Positions 32,647 through 39,544 of a stretch of 40,634 nucleotides of DNA are shown here, in pieces. The stretch spans positions 1 to 40,634 of IMG/VR virus record IMGVR_UViG_3300025949_000011, one strand, 5' to 3'. The DNA is from a virus. The translations under genes and the position numbers were made by a program. The number at the start of each line of letters is the position of its first letter. Within the stretch, counting starts at the first letter, position 1. The notes beneath the pieces were generated by a model that had not been told where the DNA came from, did no database searches, and was given only the letters and a program-made list of their open reading frames with translations.

Positions 32647-32894
32647 AAGATCGTAAAGACCACTCCCCCGACTTCACTGCTCCAGATGACGAACGCCCTC
32701 AGTTCAGTACGCTGCCATTTGAGAAGCAGCAAGAGATTATTTGTGATATTGCTAGGGAACGTCCTTTGCATTATCACTATTGCACTACCGAAGCCATCTC
32801 CCAAATGAAACCAGATAGCACTGTAAGCGACCTGCTCAATTACATTGCGAGATGCATAGCTAACAATTACGAGCAAGAGGAGTGGACAATATGA
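32643..32894 (+). CDS. Small acidic protein (83 aa)
   Basis: A helical protein with an acidic N-terminus (DRKDHSPDFTAPDDERPQF). ATGA-coupled to both neighbours. Unknown function. Confidence 0.55.
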   Translation: MKDRKDHSPDFTAPDDERPQFSTLPFEKQQEIICDIARERPLHYHYCTTEAISQMKPDSTVSDLLNYIARCIANNYEQEEWTI

Positions 32895-33181
32895 CAATTT
32901 CACAACATCACAAAAATATATTACAGGCCATGATTGATGATAAGTTTATAGAACTTCAATCAAGTAATGGAAAGTGGGTTACATCGCGTTATCAGGATGC
33001 ATATAAATTCCTTCAAGATGGGCTATTTGAAAGAATTCGCATCAAGCCAGAACCAAAGCGGTTGTATAGCAAAATGGGGGATGATCGCTATATTGCATTT
33101 GGCGCCCCCATGGAGGGCGATACGCATTACATCGACATCCTTGACGGCGATATCGTCGGGTTTGGCAAGGTGGAGAAATAA
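32891..33181 (+). CDS. Unknown protein (96 aa)
   Basis: The start at 32891 (MTISQHHKNIL) gives an ATGA overlap. It reads as a small winged-helix-like alpha/beta protein (ILQAMIDDKFIELQSSNGKWVTSRYQDAYKFLQDGLFERIRIKPEPKR). Function not known. Confidence 0.55.
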   Translation: MTISQHHKNILQAMIDDKFIELQSSNGKWVTSRYQDAYKFLQDGLFERIRIKPEPKRLYSKMGDDRYIAFGAPMEGDTHYIDILDGDIVGFGKVEK

Positions 33182-33182
33182 T

Positions 33183-33353
33183 ATGGAGCCAGAAATCCTT
33201 AACGACATCGACCTGCGAAACAAAGAGAACTACGAAGCATGGCGCAGGAAGTGGCTAGAGCATACTGAAACCAAGTGCGGGGAGTGGGTTCAGTATAAAG
33301 AGAATCCTGTTTTTGAAGTTCCAGCATACCTGCGTAATTTAGGTGCGTTATGA
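33183..33353 (+). CDS. Small protein (56 aa)
   Basis: MEPEILNDIDLRNKENYEAW continues RRKWLEHTETKCGEWVQYKE. It is coupled to the next gene by an ATGA overlap. Unknown. Confidence 0.55.
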   Translation: MEPEILNDIDLRNKENYEAWRRKWLEHTETKCGEWVQYKENPVFEVPAYLRNLGAL

Positions 33354-33523
33354 ACTGGTATCAACAGCAAGAACAGAGTAGACAGCAATTGGAAGAGATG
33401 CTTCGCAAAATGGAAGGCGAAGTCGAGCAAGGGCGAGTGATTAGGAAAAACGCTTTACAGCAAATTATTGAAACTGAAAAGGTAATGAAACATGAAATTC
33501 GGACAAATGAAACCTCCTTCTAA
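33350..33523 (+). CDS. Small Gln/Glu-rich helical protein (57 aa)
   Basis: MNWYQQQEQSRQQLEEMLRK followed by a charged helix; it overlaps the SSB-like gene by 32 nt. The overlap is unusually long for this operon, so the C-terminal end or the gene itself is less certain. Confidence 0.5.
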   Translation: MNWYQQQEQSRQQLEEMLRKMEGEVEQGRVIRKNALQQIIETEKVMKHEIRTNETSF

Positions 33524-33899
33524 ATACTTAACCAAAGAAGACGCAGACCCAAAGAAACTGGTAACGATTCGTAAGTTCGCGATGGAGACCATTGAAGGCC
33601 GCGGCAAGGCAGATGACAAATGGGTTGTTTATTTCAATGAATTTGAAAAAGGAATGGTACTAAATCCAACCAATCAAAAGCTAATGTTGATGGCACTTGG
33701 ACTTACTGCGGATTCAGACACTAATGATGCTATCGGTAAAAAGATCGTGATCTTCAATGATCCGTCCGTGCAAGACCTTAACGGCGAGTTGGTGGGGGGT
33801 ATTCGTATTCGCAAATATAACCCATCTCCAAATGCTCAGCCGACGCAATCCGCGCCGCCACCTACTGAGCCAACGTTTGACGATGATATTCCATTCTAA
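33492..33899 (+). CDS. SSB-like phage protein with DDDIPF tail (135 aa)
   Basis: The core YLTKEDADPKKLVTIRKFAM ... KWVVYFNEFEKGMVLNPTNQKLMLMALG ... IGKKIVIFNDPSVQDLNGELVGGIRIRKY is a phage family whose layout fits an OB-fold. A Pro/Thr/Gln-rich linker leads to the C-terminal DDDIPF. E. coli SSB ends in MDFDDDIPF, the hook that recruits host replication and repair enzymes, so the shared tail suggests that this protein recruits the same partners. Single-strand binding itself is inferred, not shown. Confidence 0.7.
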   Translation: MKFGQMKPPSKYLTKEDADPKKLVTIRKFAMETIEGRGKADDKWVVYFNEFEKGMVLNPTNQKLMLMALGLTADSDTNDAIGKKIVIFNDPSVQDLNGELVGGIRIRKYNPSPNAQPTQSAPPPTEPTFDDDIPF

Positions 33900-33908
33900 C
33901 TAACAATG

Positions 33909-33933
33909 GCCGGGGACTGATACCCGGCTTTCT
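33909..33933 (+). terminator. Possible attenuator hairpin
   Basis: GCCGGG-gactgata-CCCGGC is followed by TTTCT, and lies between the SSB-like and Gp157 genes. The U-tract is short, so partial termination is more likely than a full stop; the next gene has its own ribosome-binding site (TGGAGACAAC). Confidence 0.5.
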
Positions 33934-33942
33934 GGAGACAAC

Positions 33943-34440
33943 ATGCTTCCTTCACTTTACACCATTGCGACTGAATACCAGTCCCTTCAAGCGCTCGACA
34001 TTGAGAACATGGACGAGGAATCGTTTCAGGCCGCATTAGAAGCCCTGCAAGGCGATCTAACTGCCAAGGCCACTAATGTCATTGCCTACCAAAAGAACGT
34101 ACAGGCGTTCGCTGATGCGATTAGGACGGCAGCTGAGAACCTTGCAGATCGTGCCAAGATCGTACAGAACAAAGCCGATAGCCTACATGACTATATCAAG
34201 CGCTCTATGGACGCCGCTGGCATCACCAAGCTGGAGGGGGTTGAGTTTGTCGCCCGCATCCAAAACAACCCGCCAGCCGTCATTATAGACGCTGGTGCAG
34301 TGGTTCCTGACGAGTTCATGACAATCCCGCCACAGCCCGAACCTTACCCGAACAAAACCGCTTTGAAAGACGCACTAAAAGCTGGCAAGGTCATTGATGG
34401 GGTGCGGTTAGAGCAGAAAACAAGGCTCGTCATCAAATGA
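33943..34440 (+). CDS. Gp157-family phage protein (165 aa)
   Basis: The order of segments matches the siphovirus Gp157 family: LYTIATEYQSLQALD, then a long helical middle (KATNVIAYQKNVQAFADAIRTAAENLADRAKIVQNKADSLHDYIKRSMDAAG), then KLEGVEFVARIQNNPPAVIID and PNKTALKDALKAGKVIDGVRLEQKTRLVIK. The family is common in phages; its members are linked to nucleotide or DNA metabolism by position only. Confidence 0.75.
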   Translation: MLPSLYTIATEYQSLQALDIENMDEESFQAALEALQGDLTAKATNVIAYQKNVQAFADAIRTAAENLADRAKIVQNKADSLHDYIKRSMDAAGITKLEGVEFVARIQNNPPAVIIDAGAVVPDEFMTIPPQPEPYPNKTALKDALKAGKVIDGVRLEQKTRLVIK

Positions 34441-34916
34441 CCGAAATCTGCTTTATCCGACACCCGCGTTTCCTTCTGCCCGCCGATGACATGGCGCTGG
34501 ACGTGTTCAATACATGGAAGCTTGGAGCAGTGATTAATGCGGATTATAAGCAAATGCGCAATGGGGCGTATTTCCGTAAGTGGTGGGCAATGGTCAATTT
34601 CGCTTATGAATATTGGGCTGATACGTGCGAGCCGATAGAATACAAGGGCAAGCCTATCCAGCCGAACCTAGATCGATTCAGGCGAGACTTGACCATATTG
34701 GCAGGCCATTATGTACCCGTCTGGAACATCAAGGGAGAGATGCGTATAGAGCCTGAATCATTGAAGTGGTCGAGCATGTCAGAAGAACGATTTGACAAGC
34801 TTTATCAAAGTACATTTTTTTATCTATTGCGTGAAGTGTTTAACGGCAAGCGAGCGATAAAGATGTCAGAGTCACAGCTATCGCATGCGCTGGAATCATT
34901 GGAGCAATTTGGATGA
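34437..34916 (+). CDS. DUF1367-family protein (159 aa)
   Basis: FLLPADDMALDVFNTWKLGAVINADYKQMRNGAYFRKWWAMVNFAYEYW matches the opening of DUF1367 phage proteins, which occur in replication and recombination neighbourhoods. The middle (DRFRRDLTILAGHYVPVWNIKGEMRIEPESLKWSSMSEERF) is also typical. Function is not established. The stop is followed by an ATGA start of the Ref-like nuclease. Confidence 0.7.
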   Translation: MTEICFIRHPRFLLPADDMALDVFNTWKLGAVINADYKQMRNGAYFRKWWAMVNFAYEYWADTCEPIEYKGKPIQPNLDRFRRDLTILAGHYVPVWNIKGEMRIEPESLKWSSMSEERFDKLYQSTFFYLLREVFNGKRAIKMSESQLSHALESLEQFG

Positions 34917-35233
34917 GCTACACAAAGGCAGACGAGGCCCGCATTGATAAGTTTAGAAAGATAGGTTGCATTGTTAGTCATATCTATTTTGGCGAGTACG
35001 AAGATTATGATGTGCATCACATTACCAGTGGTGGTAGGCGCATGGGCAACCAATACACAATACCACTTTCGCCTTGGTTGCATCGTGGAGTGGTTAAAAC
35101 TGGACTGAGCGAAGATGAATGTAACGAGCTATTCGGCCCATCGCTGGCGCATAGCAAAAAGGCTTTCATCGCAAGATTTGGAACTGAGTTAGAGCTACTT
35201 GCCCGTGTAAATGAATTAATAGGTGAAAAATGA
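34913..35233 (+). CDS. Ref-like RecA-dependent nuclease (106 aa)
   Basis: CIVSHIYFGEYEDYDVHHITSGGRRMGNQYTIPLSPWLHRGV contains the HH-I-x-S-G-G-R-R and PL-x-P-x-x-H signature of phage Ref-type HNH nucleases, which in P1 cut DNA at RecA filaments. Catalytic histidines are visible (the HH pair and the His in WLHRG). It is likely to act in recombination or DNA degradation. Confidence 0.75.
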   Translation: MSYTKADEARIDKFRKIGCIVSHIYFGEYEDYDVHHITSGGRRMGNQYTIPLSPWLHRGVVKTGLSEDECNELFGPSLAHSKKAFIARFGTELELLARVNELIGEK

Positions 35234-35349
35234 AACTGCTCGAAATGACTTTATTGTTTCCGTTTATGGTTATTGGATTTATATGCCATCGTATTTATCA
35301 AGCTTGGCGTGTAGGTAAGGAATTTTCAAAATATTTGGAGCTGTTATGA
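35230..35349 (+). CDS. Small membrane protein (39 aa)
   Basis: MKLLEMTLLFPFMVIGFICH starts a short transmembrane protein with a basic tail (RIYQAWRVGKEF). ATGA overlaps at both ends. Unknown. Confidence 0.55.
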   Translation: MKLLEMTLLFPFMVIGFICHRIYQAWRVGKEFSKYLELL

Positions 35350-36083
35350 ACAAAGATAAATTTATAGAATATTCACTAGCCATTAAGGACTGCGTAAGAG
35401 CTGCGCCGGTACAACAGTTTGTTGCTGATATTGCAGACGAAGCCGCCGACTTCCTCGCATCCCTCTCCGACATGGGGGATGAGCCTGATGATCGGGAAAC
35501 AGACGCAGTGGTAATGAATGACGATGAAGAGCCTATTGTTGTTCGGTGTGTAGCGAGAGCAAACCGAGATTGGTACATTAAACAGCTAGCAGCAACGAAG
35601 CTTCAATTAGAAGAGGCTTGCGAGACTAGTTACAATGCAAGTGCCTCATGGCTTGAAGCAAAGCGACAGCTAGCAGCAACGAAGCTGGAGCTTGAGGAAT
35701 TGCATGCTGAAAATATGTGTGATGCCTGTGGCGGTAATGGGAATCCAGTTAGCGGATTTCCATGTATGTGCGGCGGCTCTGGAAAAGCCTCTGATGCCGT
35801 TCAGCACTTACGCAAAGAGCTAGACGAGGCGAAGCGCAGGATTGCTGATTTGAGCGATCAGGTTTATGTATCGAATAATGATCCAGCCTATAAGGTGACT
35901 ATTAGAGACAATGCTGGCACGTACGATTATGAGAAAGGCAGAGGCCAACCAAAGCAACCGGCGGTGCTTACGCCTGAGCAGTTTGATGAATTAGAAGGCG
36001 CTTTATGGGCGGCGCTCAGAAAAGATAGTGCTGCATTGGCTAGCTTTATTAAACGCCTTGAAAAGCTCTTGGTGAAGCCATGA
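35346..36083 (+). CDS. Coiled-coil protein with DnaJ-like zinc motif (245 aa)
   Basis: An acidic N-terminus leads into a coiled coil with an internal duplication (QLAATKLQLEE and QLAATKLELEE, 28 residues apart). Then comes CDACGGNGNPVSGFPCMCGGSG, a CxxCxGxG ... CxCGGSG pair like the zinc repeats of DnaJ or of phage zinc-ribbon proteins, followed by a second helix and a hydrophobic end. The function is unknown; a chaperone-like or scaffold role is possible. Confidence 0.6.
   Translation: MNKDKFIEYSLAIKDCVRAAPVQQFVADIADEAADFLASLSDMGDEPDDRETDAVVMNDDEEPIVVRCVARANRDWYIKQLAATKLQLEEACETSYNASASWLEAKRQLAATKLELEELHAENMCDACGGNGNPVSGFPCMCGGSGKASDAVQHLRKELDEAKRRIADLSDQVYVSNNDPAYKVTIRDNAGTYDYEKGRGQPKQPAVLTPEQFDELEGALWAALRKDSAALASFIKRLEKLLVKP
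35583..35686 (+). repeat. Internal direct repeat (20 bp, 84 bp apart)
   Basis: The 20-mer starting CAGCTAGCAGCAACGAAG occurs at 35583-35602 and 35667-35686. The period of 84 bp is 28 codons (four heptads), consistent with duplication of a coiled-coil segment. Confidence 0.85.
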
Positions 36084-36265
36084 CCCACTACCCTAACCAA
36101 GAATCTAGCTCTGATGAATGGCGACGTGAAATTGATCATCTAGACGATAGAGACCCTGATGGGTTTTATTATCTAGGTAAGTATAACCCTGACTGGGTTG
36201 GATGTTTAGAGCCAAAAGAGGTGAAAGATGAAAAGCGAGTCATCTGTTTGCCTATCGAAAGCTAG
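36080..36265 (+). CDS. Small protein (61 aa)
   Basis: Acidic and aromatic (REIDHLDDRDPDGFYYLGKYNPDWVGC). Starts in an ATGA overlap and overlaps the next gene by 38 nt. Unknown. Confidence 0.55.
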   Translation: MTHYPNQESSSDEWRREIDHLDDRDPDGFYYLGKYNPDWVGCLEPKEVKDEKRVICLPIES

Positions 36266-36392
36266 ATACTCAACAAAGATAGATGCCGCTGTCAGCGCCA
36301 TTAGATATGGCATAAGGGCTAGACGTAATCTGTATTATTACAAGTGCCCTAGGTGTGGCGGGTATCATTTAACAAAGAAAGTAAGGTATTAA
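36228..36392 (+). CDS. Small zinc-ribbon protein (54 aa)
   Basis: The C-terminal segment NLYYYKCPRCGGYHLT is a typical phage one-pair zinc knuckle, preceded by a basic helix (SAIRYGIRARR). The role is unknown. Confidence 0.6.
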   Translation: MKSESSVCLSKARYSTKIDAAVSAIRYGIRARRNLYYYKCPRCGGYHLTKKVRY

Positions 36393-36393
36393 A

Positions 36394-36654
36394 ATGAAAT
36401 GTACTGCGTGCGGTAAGAAAGCTGGATGTATTGACTCAAGAGAGCGAGAGCATTCACGATGGAGAAGATATTCTTGTGAATGCGGATTCAGGTTCAATAC
36501 ACTAGAGATGGTTGAGAATATTGATAACTTGGATGACATATCTGATCTAGCAAAAAATGCAAGAATGGATAAGACGAGGCGTAAATGGATTGAAGTTGGA
36601 AAAACTCTTGCCAAGAAAGAAATTAGAGATTTACTGAATATTGGAGACAACTAA
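36394..36654 (+). CDS. NrdR-like zinc-ribbon protein (86 aa)
   Basis: MKCTACGKKAGCIDSREREH followed by RRYSCECGFRFNTLEMVE is close to the N-terminal zinc ribbon of NrdR (CxxC...DSR...RRR..C..C..RFTT.E). The ATP-cone of NrdR is missing; a short helical tail replaces it. NrdR represses ribonucleotide reductase genes in bacteria, so interference with or mimicry of that regulator is possible but untested. Confidence 0.6.
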   Translation: MKCTACGKKAGCIDSREREHSRWRRYSCECGFRFNTLEMVENIDNLDDISDLAKNARMDKTRRKWIEVGKTLAKKEIRDLLNIGDN

Positions 36655-36655
36655 T

Positions 36656-36796
36656 ATGATTGAGCAAAAGTTCAATGAAGAAAAGCAGAGTATTGCAGCA
36701 GAGCGTGCAAGGGAATTACGGGAGTGTGCTCACAAGAAAAAAGTGAAGCCGAAAAAGAATAGTCGTAACTGGTGTAATCAGGGGTTTAGAAAATGA
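36656..36796 (+). CDS. Small basic protein (46 aa)
   Basis: MIEQKFNEEKQSIAAERARE continues with a Lys/Arg-rich end containing two Cys (ECAHKKKVKPKKNSRNWCNQ). ATGA overlap with the HNH gene. Unknown. Confidence 0.5.
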   Translation: MIEQKFNEEKQSIAAERARELRECAHKKKVKPKKNSRNWCNQGFRK

Positions 36797-37293
36797 GTAA
36801 GTTCAAAAGGCCAAGGGTTTCGATTGAAAAGCTTAAGGAGCTTCTCTCATATGATCCTGATACTGGGCTTTTTATTTGGAAAATATCCAAGGGGAAAGGA
36901 TACGCAGGAAATGTCGCTGGTAATCAGAACTCTCTCGGCTATCTTGAGACCTCCATAGGAGGAACTCATTATCTTTTGCATCGGTTGGCATGGTTTTATG
37001 TGTATGAAAAATGGCCGGATCAAGATATTGATCACATCAACGGCATTAAATCTGATAATCGCATTTCCAATTTAAGAGACGTTAGCAAAAGCGTTAACAG
37101 GCAAAATCTTAAAAAACCGGTTGCTGGAAATTCTTCAGGAATGCTTGGGGTAATGGCTATTGGAAATAAATTTAGAGCGCAGATTGGCATTGATGGGAAA
37201 CCTACATATTTAGGTCATTTCAATACGCCAGATGAAGCGCATCAAGTCTATCTTGAAGCTAAACGCAAACACCATGAGGGAAATACCCTATGA
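36793..37293 (+). CDS. HNH homing endonuclease with AP2-like domain (166 aa)
   Basis: YDPDTGLFIWKISKGKGYAG opens the HNH part, HRLAWFYVYEKWPDQDIDHINGIKSDNRISNLRDVSKSVNRQN gives the HNH core (H-R-L-A-W ... DHINGIKSDNRISNLR), and the C-terminal region GVMAIGNKFRAQIGIDGKPTYLGHFNTPDEAHQVYLEAKR is an AP2 DNA-binding domain. Free-standing phage homing endonuclease; it is the last gene of the plus operon. Confidence 0.85.
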   Translation: MSKFKRPRVSIEKLKELLSYDPDTGLFIWKISKGKGYAGNVAGNQNSLGYLETSIGGTHYLLHRLAWFYVYEKWPDQDIDHINGIKSDNRISNLRDVSKSVNRQNLKKPVAGNSSGMLGVMAIGNKFRAQIGIDGKPTYLGHFNTPDEAHQVYLEAKRKHHEGNTL

Positions 37294-37566
37294 CTACTTG
37301 GGCTGAAGATCGCGAATCGCCTGTAACCGCGACTCTAAGCAGGGGGCATATAGAATCTGATACTGAAGGGCTGTGTCGTGAACTATTCCACTTTTTGGCA
37401 AGTCAGGAAGTTGGTCAGGCTTACCGGCACAAGGCTCGAAGTAAGAAGCAGGTATCTGGATATAGACTTCCTTCACTACAGGAGTTGGGACTTGATGCTC
37501 TACAACTTGACGCTCTGCGCAAGCAGCTAATACTAAACAAGCTGGGATAATCAATGCGTAGCGCAT
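37294..37566 (-). CDS. Rz1: Rz1 outer-membrane spanin lipoprotein (90 aa)
   Basis: The start at 37566 (MRYALIIPACLVLAACAERQ) gives a signal peptide with lipobox L-A-A-C; Cys16 would be lipidated. The mature part is Pro-rich at first (HQVPTPVVKEVYIQIPASYFEP). It begins inside the Rz gene, with a 16-nt overlap and AGAGGA upstream, the usual Rz/Rz1 arrangement. It links with Rz to fuse the membranes at lysis. Its end meets the plus operon head-on. Confidence 0.8.
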   Translation of the reverse strand: MRYALIIPACLVLAACAERQVVEHQVPTPVVKEVYIQIPASYFEPCAGKPDQLPDLPKSGIVHDTALQYQILYAPCLESRLQAIRDLQPK

Positions 37567-37961
37567 GGGTCTATTTCCTCTCTCCACTTCTGGCACGACG
37601 GAGTATTCTGGTGAGACATTATCTTAAGAAGATCGGCATTATGCTGCTTAACGGCTTTGGCTATTTGGTCGGCATATTCATTGGCCTGTGCCTCGGCCCT
37701 TTCCTTGGCCTCTTTGTTCTGGCGTGCAGCTTCCTCCTGTGCCTCTATAGTTGCCTTCGCGGCCTTATTCGCTTCGTCAGTAATACGAAGGGCGCATTTA
37801 GAGCCGACTAGACAATTTACTTCTGCGTCTAGTTCGGCGGTAAGCAAGGCTACTTGTTTCTTAGCCTCCTGCCCTGTGCGGTATTGATAAATCAAATACC
37901 CCATAATCGCAGCTATTACGACATAAGCACCGATACGAAAATAACTCAATCCGAATATCAT
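37551..37961 (-). CDS. Rz: Rz inner-membrane spanin (136 aa)
   Basis: Residues about 8-26 form an N-terminal signal-anchor helix (FRIGAYVVIAAIMGYLIYQY), followed by a periplasmic coiled coil rich in Ala/Lys/Glu/Gln (residues 30-115). It is encoded with Rz1 overlapping its 3' end. Confidence 0.8.
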   Translation of the reverse strand: MIFGLSYFRIGAYVVIAAIMGYLIYQYRTGQEAKKQVALLTAELDAEVNCLVGSKCALRITDEANKAAKATIEAQEEAARQNKEAKERAEAQANEYADQIAKAVKQHNADLLKIMSHQNTPSCQKWREEIDPCATH

Positions 37962-38086
37962 TGCTCACCAGCCGGTTTATGGGTTTCACTATCGTTATCG
38001 ATCATATTAATCCAGCACAACAACAGATAGAGCAGTAGCAAGAATGCTCCTACTGATATGCAAATAATTTTAACCATGTGCCACAT
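37958..38086 (-). CDS. Small membrane protein in the lysis cassette (42 aa)
   Basis: From the ATG at 38086 (MWHMVKIICISVGAFLLLLYL) there is one long hydrophobic helix, then a charged tail (DNDSETHKPAGEQ). It lies between the holin candidate and Rz. A pinholin, antiholin or accessory role is possible; nothing distinguishes these. Confidence 0.55.
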   Translation of the reverse strand: MWHMVKIICISVGAFLLLLYLLLCWINMIDNDSETHKPAGEQ

Positions 38087-38088
38087 TG

Positions 38089-38388
38089 TCAACCTTTGAT
38101 CAGTTTTGCCACAGTTGGAGTAACCCAAGCAAGCATATATGCTCCGAAAAACCCTTCTGTGAGCTTGTCCATTAGCGTCAGGTGTATAATAACCCAAGTG
38201 GTCATTAGAAATGCGCCTAACATCACTACAGCGGCTTTTGAGACCTTACCATCTTCGCCTATTAACAGGTCATCTAGGTTAACCTTGCTGTCTGGGTCTT
38301 TGTCACGTTTGAACATGACGCGAACAATGAACAGCAGAATAGATAGCAGAGCTACTGTCATCACGACTTTAAAATAAGGATGAGTCAT
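38089..38388 (-). CDS. Holin candidate (99 aa)
   Basis: Three hydrophobic segments: residues about 6-24, 52-70 and 79-95, separated by KRDKDPDSKVNLDDLLIGEDGKVSK. It sits directly after the endolysin, where a holin is expected. Assigned from topology and context. Confidence 0.6.
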   Translation of the reverse strand: MTHPYFKVVMTVALLSILLFIVRVMFKRDKDPDSKVNLDDLLIGEDGKVSKAAVVMLGAFLMTTWVIIHLTLMDKLTEGFFGAYMLAWVTPTVAKLIKG

Positions 38389-38813
38389 GATTCAAATAGC
38401 TCCCGCTCTTGTGCGCGACGCTTTACTAGTCCAAGCAATACTTTCCCTTTCTGATAGATAAATCTGTCAAACTCAGCCGCCGCAGCCTTGAAATCACCCG
38501 CATTCAGATATTTCAATAAGTGTGACGTGGAAAGGTTTCCGACCCCTTCGTTATACGTGAAGCTAACGAGGGCATCGTACATGTTTTGATTGATCCCAGC
38601 AGTGACATAGTGATTGACACCATTAGCAGCCTCTTGAGTGTCCTCAATGAGCCATTCATCAGCCTTTTGAATCGTGCAGGTGTCAAATTCCTTTACTCCT
38701 TTTGTGTGTCCCCAGCCAATTGTCCAGACATCATTAGGGGTGGGTTTAAACGCGGTTAGGCGCAGCTTCTCCCACTCCTTGATTAGATTGTAACAGTTCT
38801 CGCCAGGGGTCAT
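38385..38813 (-). CDS. Endolysin, T4/P22-type lysozyme (GH24)
   Basis: The product is 142 residues. The segment EWEKLRLTAFKPTPNDVWTIGWGHT carries the catalytic Glu (E15) and Thr (T31) of the GH24 E-x8-D/C-x5-T motif, but the canonical Asp position is replaced by a Pro-Thr-Pro-Asn-Asp insertion; D28 may take that role. Then AGINQNMYDALVSFTYNEGVGNLSTSHLLKYLNAGDF is the typical C-terminal lobe. No signal peptide is present, so release through the holin is expected. Confidence 0.85.
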   Translation of the reverse strand: MTPGENCYNLIKEWEKLRLTAFKPTPNDVWTIGWGHTKGVKEFDTCTIQKADEWLIEDTQEAANGVNHYVTAGINQNMYDALVSFTYNEGVGNLSTSHLLKYLNAGDFKAAAAEFDRFIYQKGKVLLGLVKRRAQERELFES

Positions 38814-38893
38814 TTCATGCCCAGCTTCGACTTAATCCAGTTCCAAGCCTTACTTGCCATTGATTTGATGATAATTACTCCGCCGCCTGGCAT
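38810..38893 (-). CDS. Very small amphipathic peptide (27 aa) before the endolysin
   Basis: MPGGGVIIIKSMASKAWNWIKSKLGMK has an AAGAGGTGA ribosome-binding site and its stop overlaps the endolysin start as ATGA. The C-terminal half is amphipathic and basic. It may be a leader for translational coupling or a membrane-active peptide. Confidence 0.5.
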   Translation of the reverse strand: MPGGGVIIIKSMASKAWNWIKSKLGMK

Positions 38894-38896
38894 AAG

Positions 38897-39235
38897 TCAC
38901 CTCTTACAGTTGGATAGAGAGTTTTGAAGCCCATACGCTTGAATGAGGTCATGATCCGACTTCACTTGTGCAGCTAATGGGGCGAATGTCAATGTTTCAA
39001 AGTCATGCAGATTTGACATTGCCAAATCTGATTGCTGCTCTTTGTGGTGCCATTGTGTCCATAATGCAGCGCCTTCAATCACAGCCAATGCCATGAATAA
39101 CCCTAGCAGGAAGTCGGTATGCTCCTTGACGAACTTCTTGATAACAGTAACCGAACTTCCATTGTCTGCGTTAACACTATCATCAACATTAACGCCGGGA
39201 TTCTCTGACCAATCAATACGCTTGCGATTGTTCAT
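38897..39235 (-). CDS. Membrane protein of the lysis cassette (112 aa)
   Basis: The start at 39235 gives an ATGA overlap. One hydrophobic helix (residues about 45-63, FLLGLFMALAVIEGAALW) follows an Asn/Asp/Val-rich N-terminus; the C-terminal half is soluble with one Cys. Not recognised; possibly a holin-associated protein. Confidence 0.55.
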   Translation of the reverse strand: MNNRKRIDWSENPGVNVDDSVNADNGSSVTVIKKFVKEHTDFLLGLFMALAVIEGAALWTQWHHKEQQSDLAMSNLHDFETLTFAPLAAQVKSDHDLIQAYGLQNSLSNCKR

Positions 39236-39513
39236 TTGTGGAACCACGCTATTAACCAGCTTCCTATCATTGCGAGAAATCCAGCTATTCCAACCAGTAC
39301 AGTTTTGGCTCCTACTACTTTATCTCGATCACCAGTAATTCCGCTTACCACAGATTTTTGATTGTTAAGGTCTATCTTCAGCTCTGTAACCTGATCTTTT
39401 AAATTAGCCAGATTCGCATTGATACTCGCAAGACTAATAGTGGTTTCTCTCATGAACTCGTATTGATCACGAGGCATTTTCACCATATCAGGATCGCGCG
39501 TGTCCGGCATCAT
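39232..39513 (-). CDS. XhlA-like coiled-coil membrane protein (93 aa)
   Basis: The ATG at 39513 follows CAGAGA and lies just after the tailspike stop. Residues about 20-48 form a short coiled coil (LASINANLANLKDQVTELKIDL) and residues about 72-90 a C-terminal transmembrane helix (VLVGIAGFLAMIGSWLIAW), the layout of XhlA-type holin-associated proteins. Assignment by topology. Confidence 0.55.
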   Translation of the reverse strand: MMPDTRDPDMVKMPRDQYEFMRETTISLASINANLANLKDQVTELKIDLNNQKSVVSGITGDRDKVVGAKTVLVGIAGFLAMIGSWLIAWFHK

Positions 39514-39544
39514 TTGCTTATCTCTGCAAGGGATATAGGCTCGC

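Noticed and set aside
37290-37550. A plus-strand 86-codon frame after the HNH gene, starting in an ATGA overlap
   Set aside because: It lies almost wholly antisense to Rz1, which has a clear lipobox and the correct position after Rz. The ATGA overlap alone is weak evidence, though a short real gene cannot be excluded.
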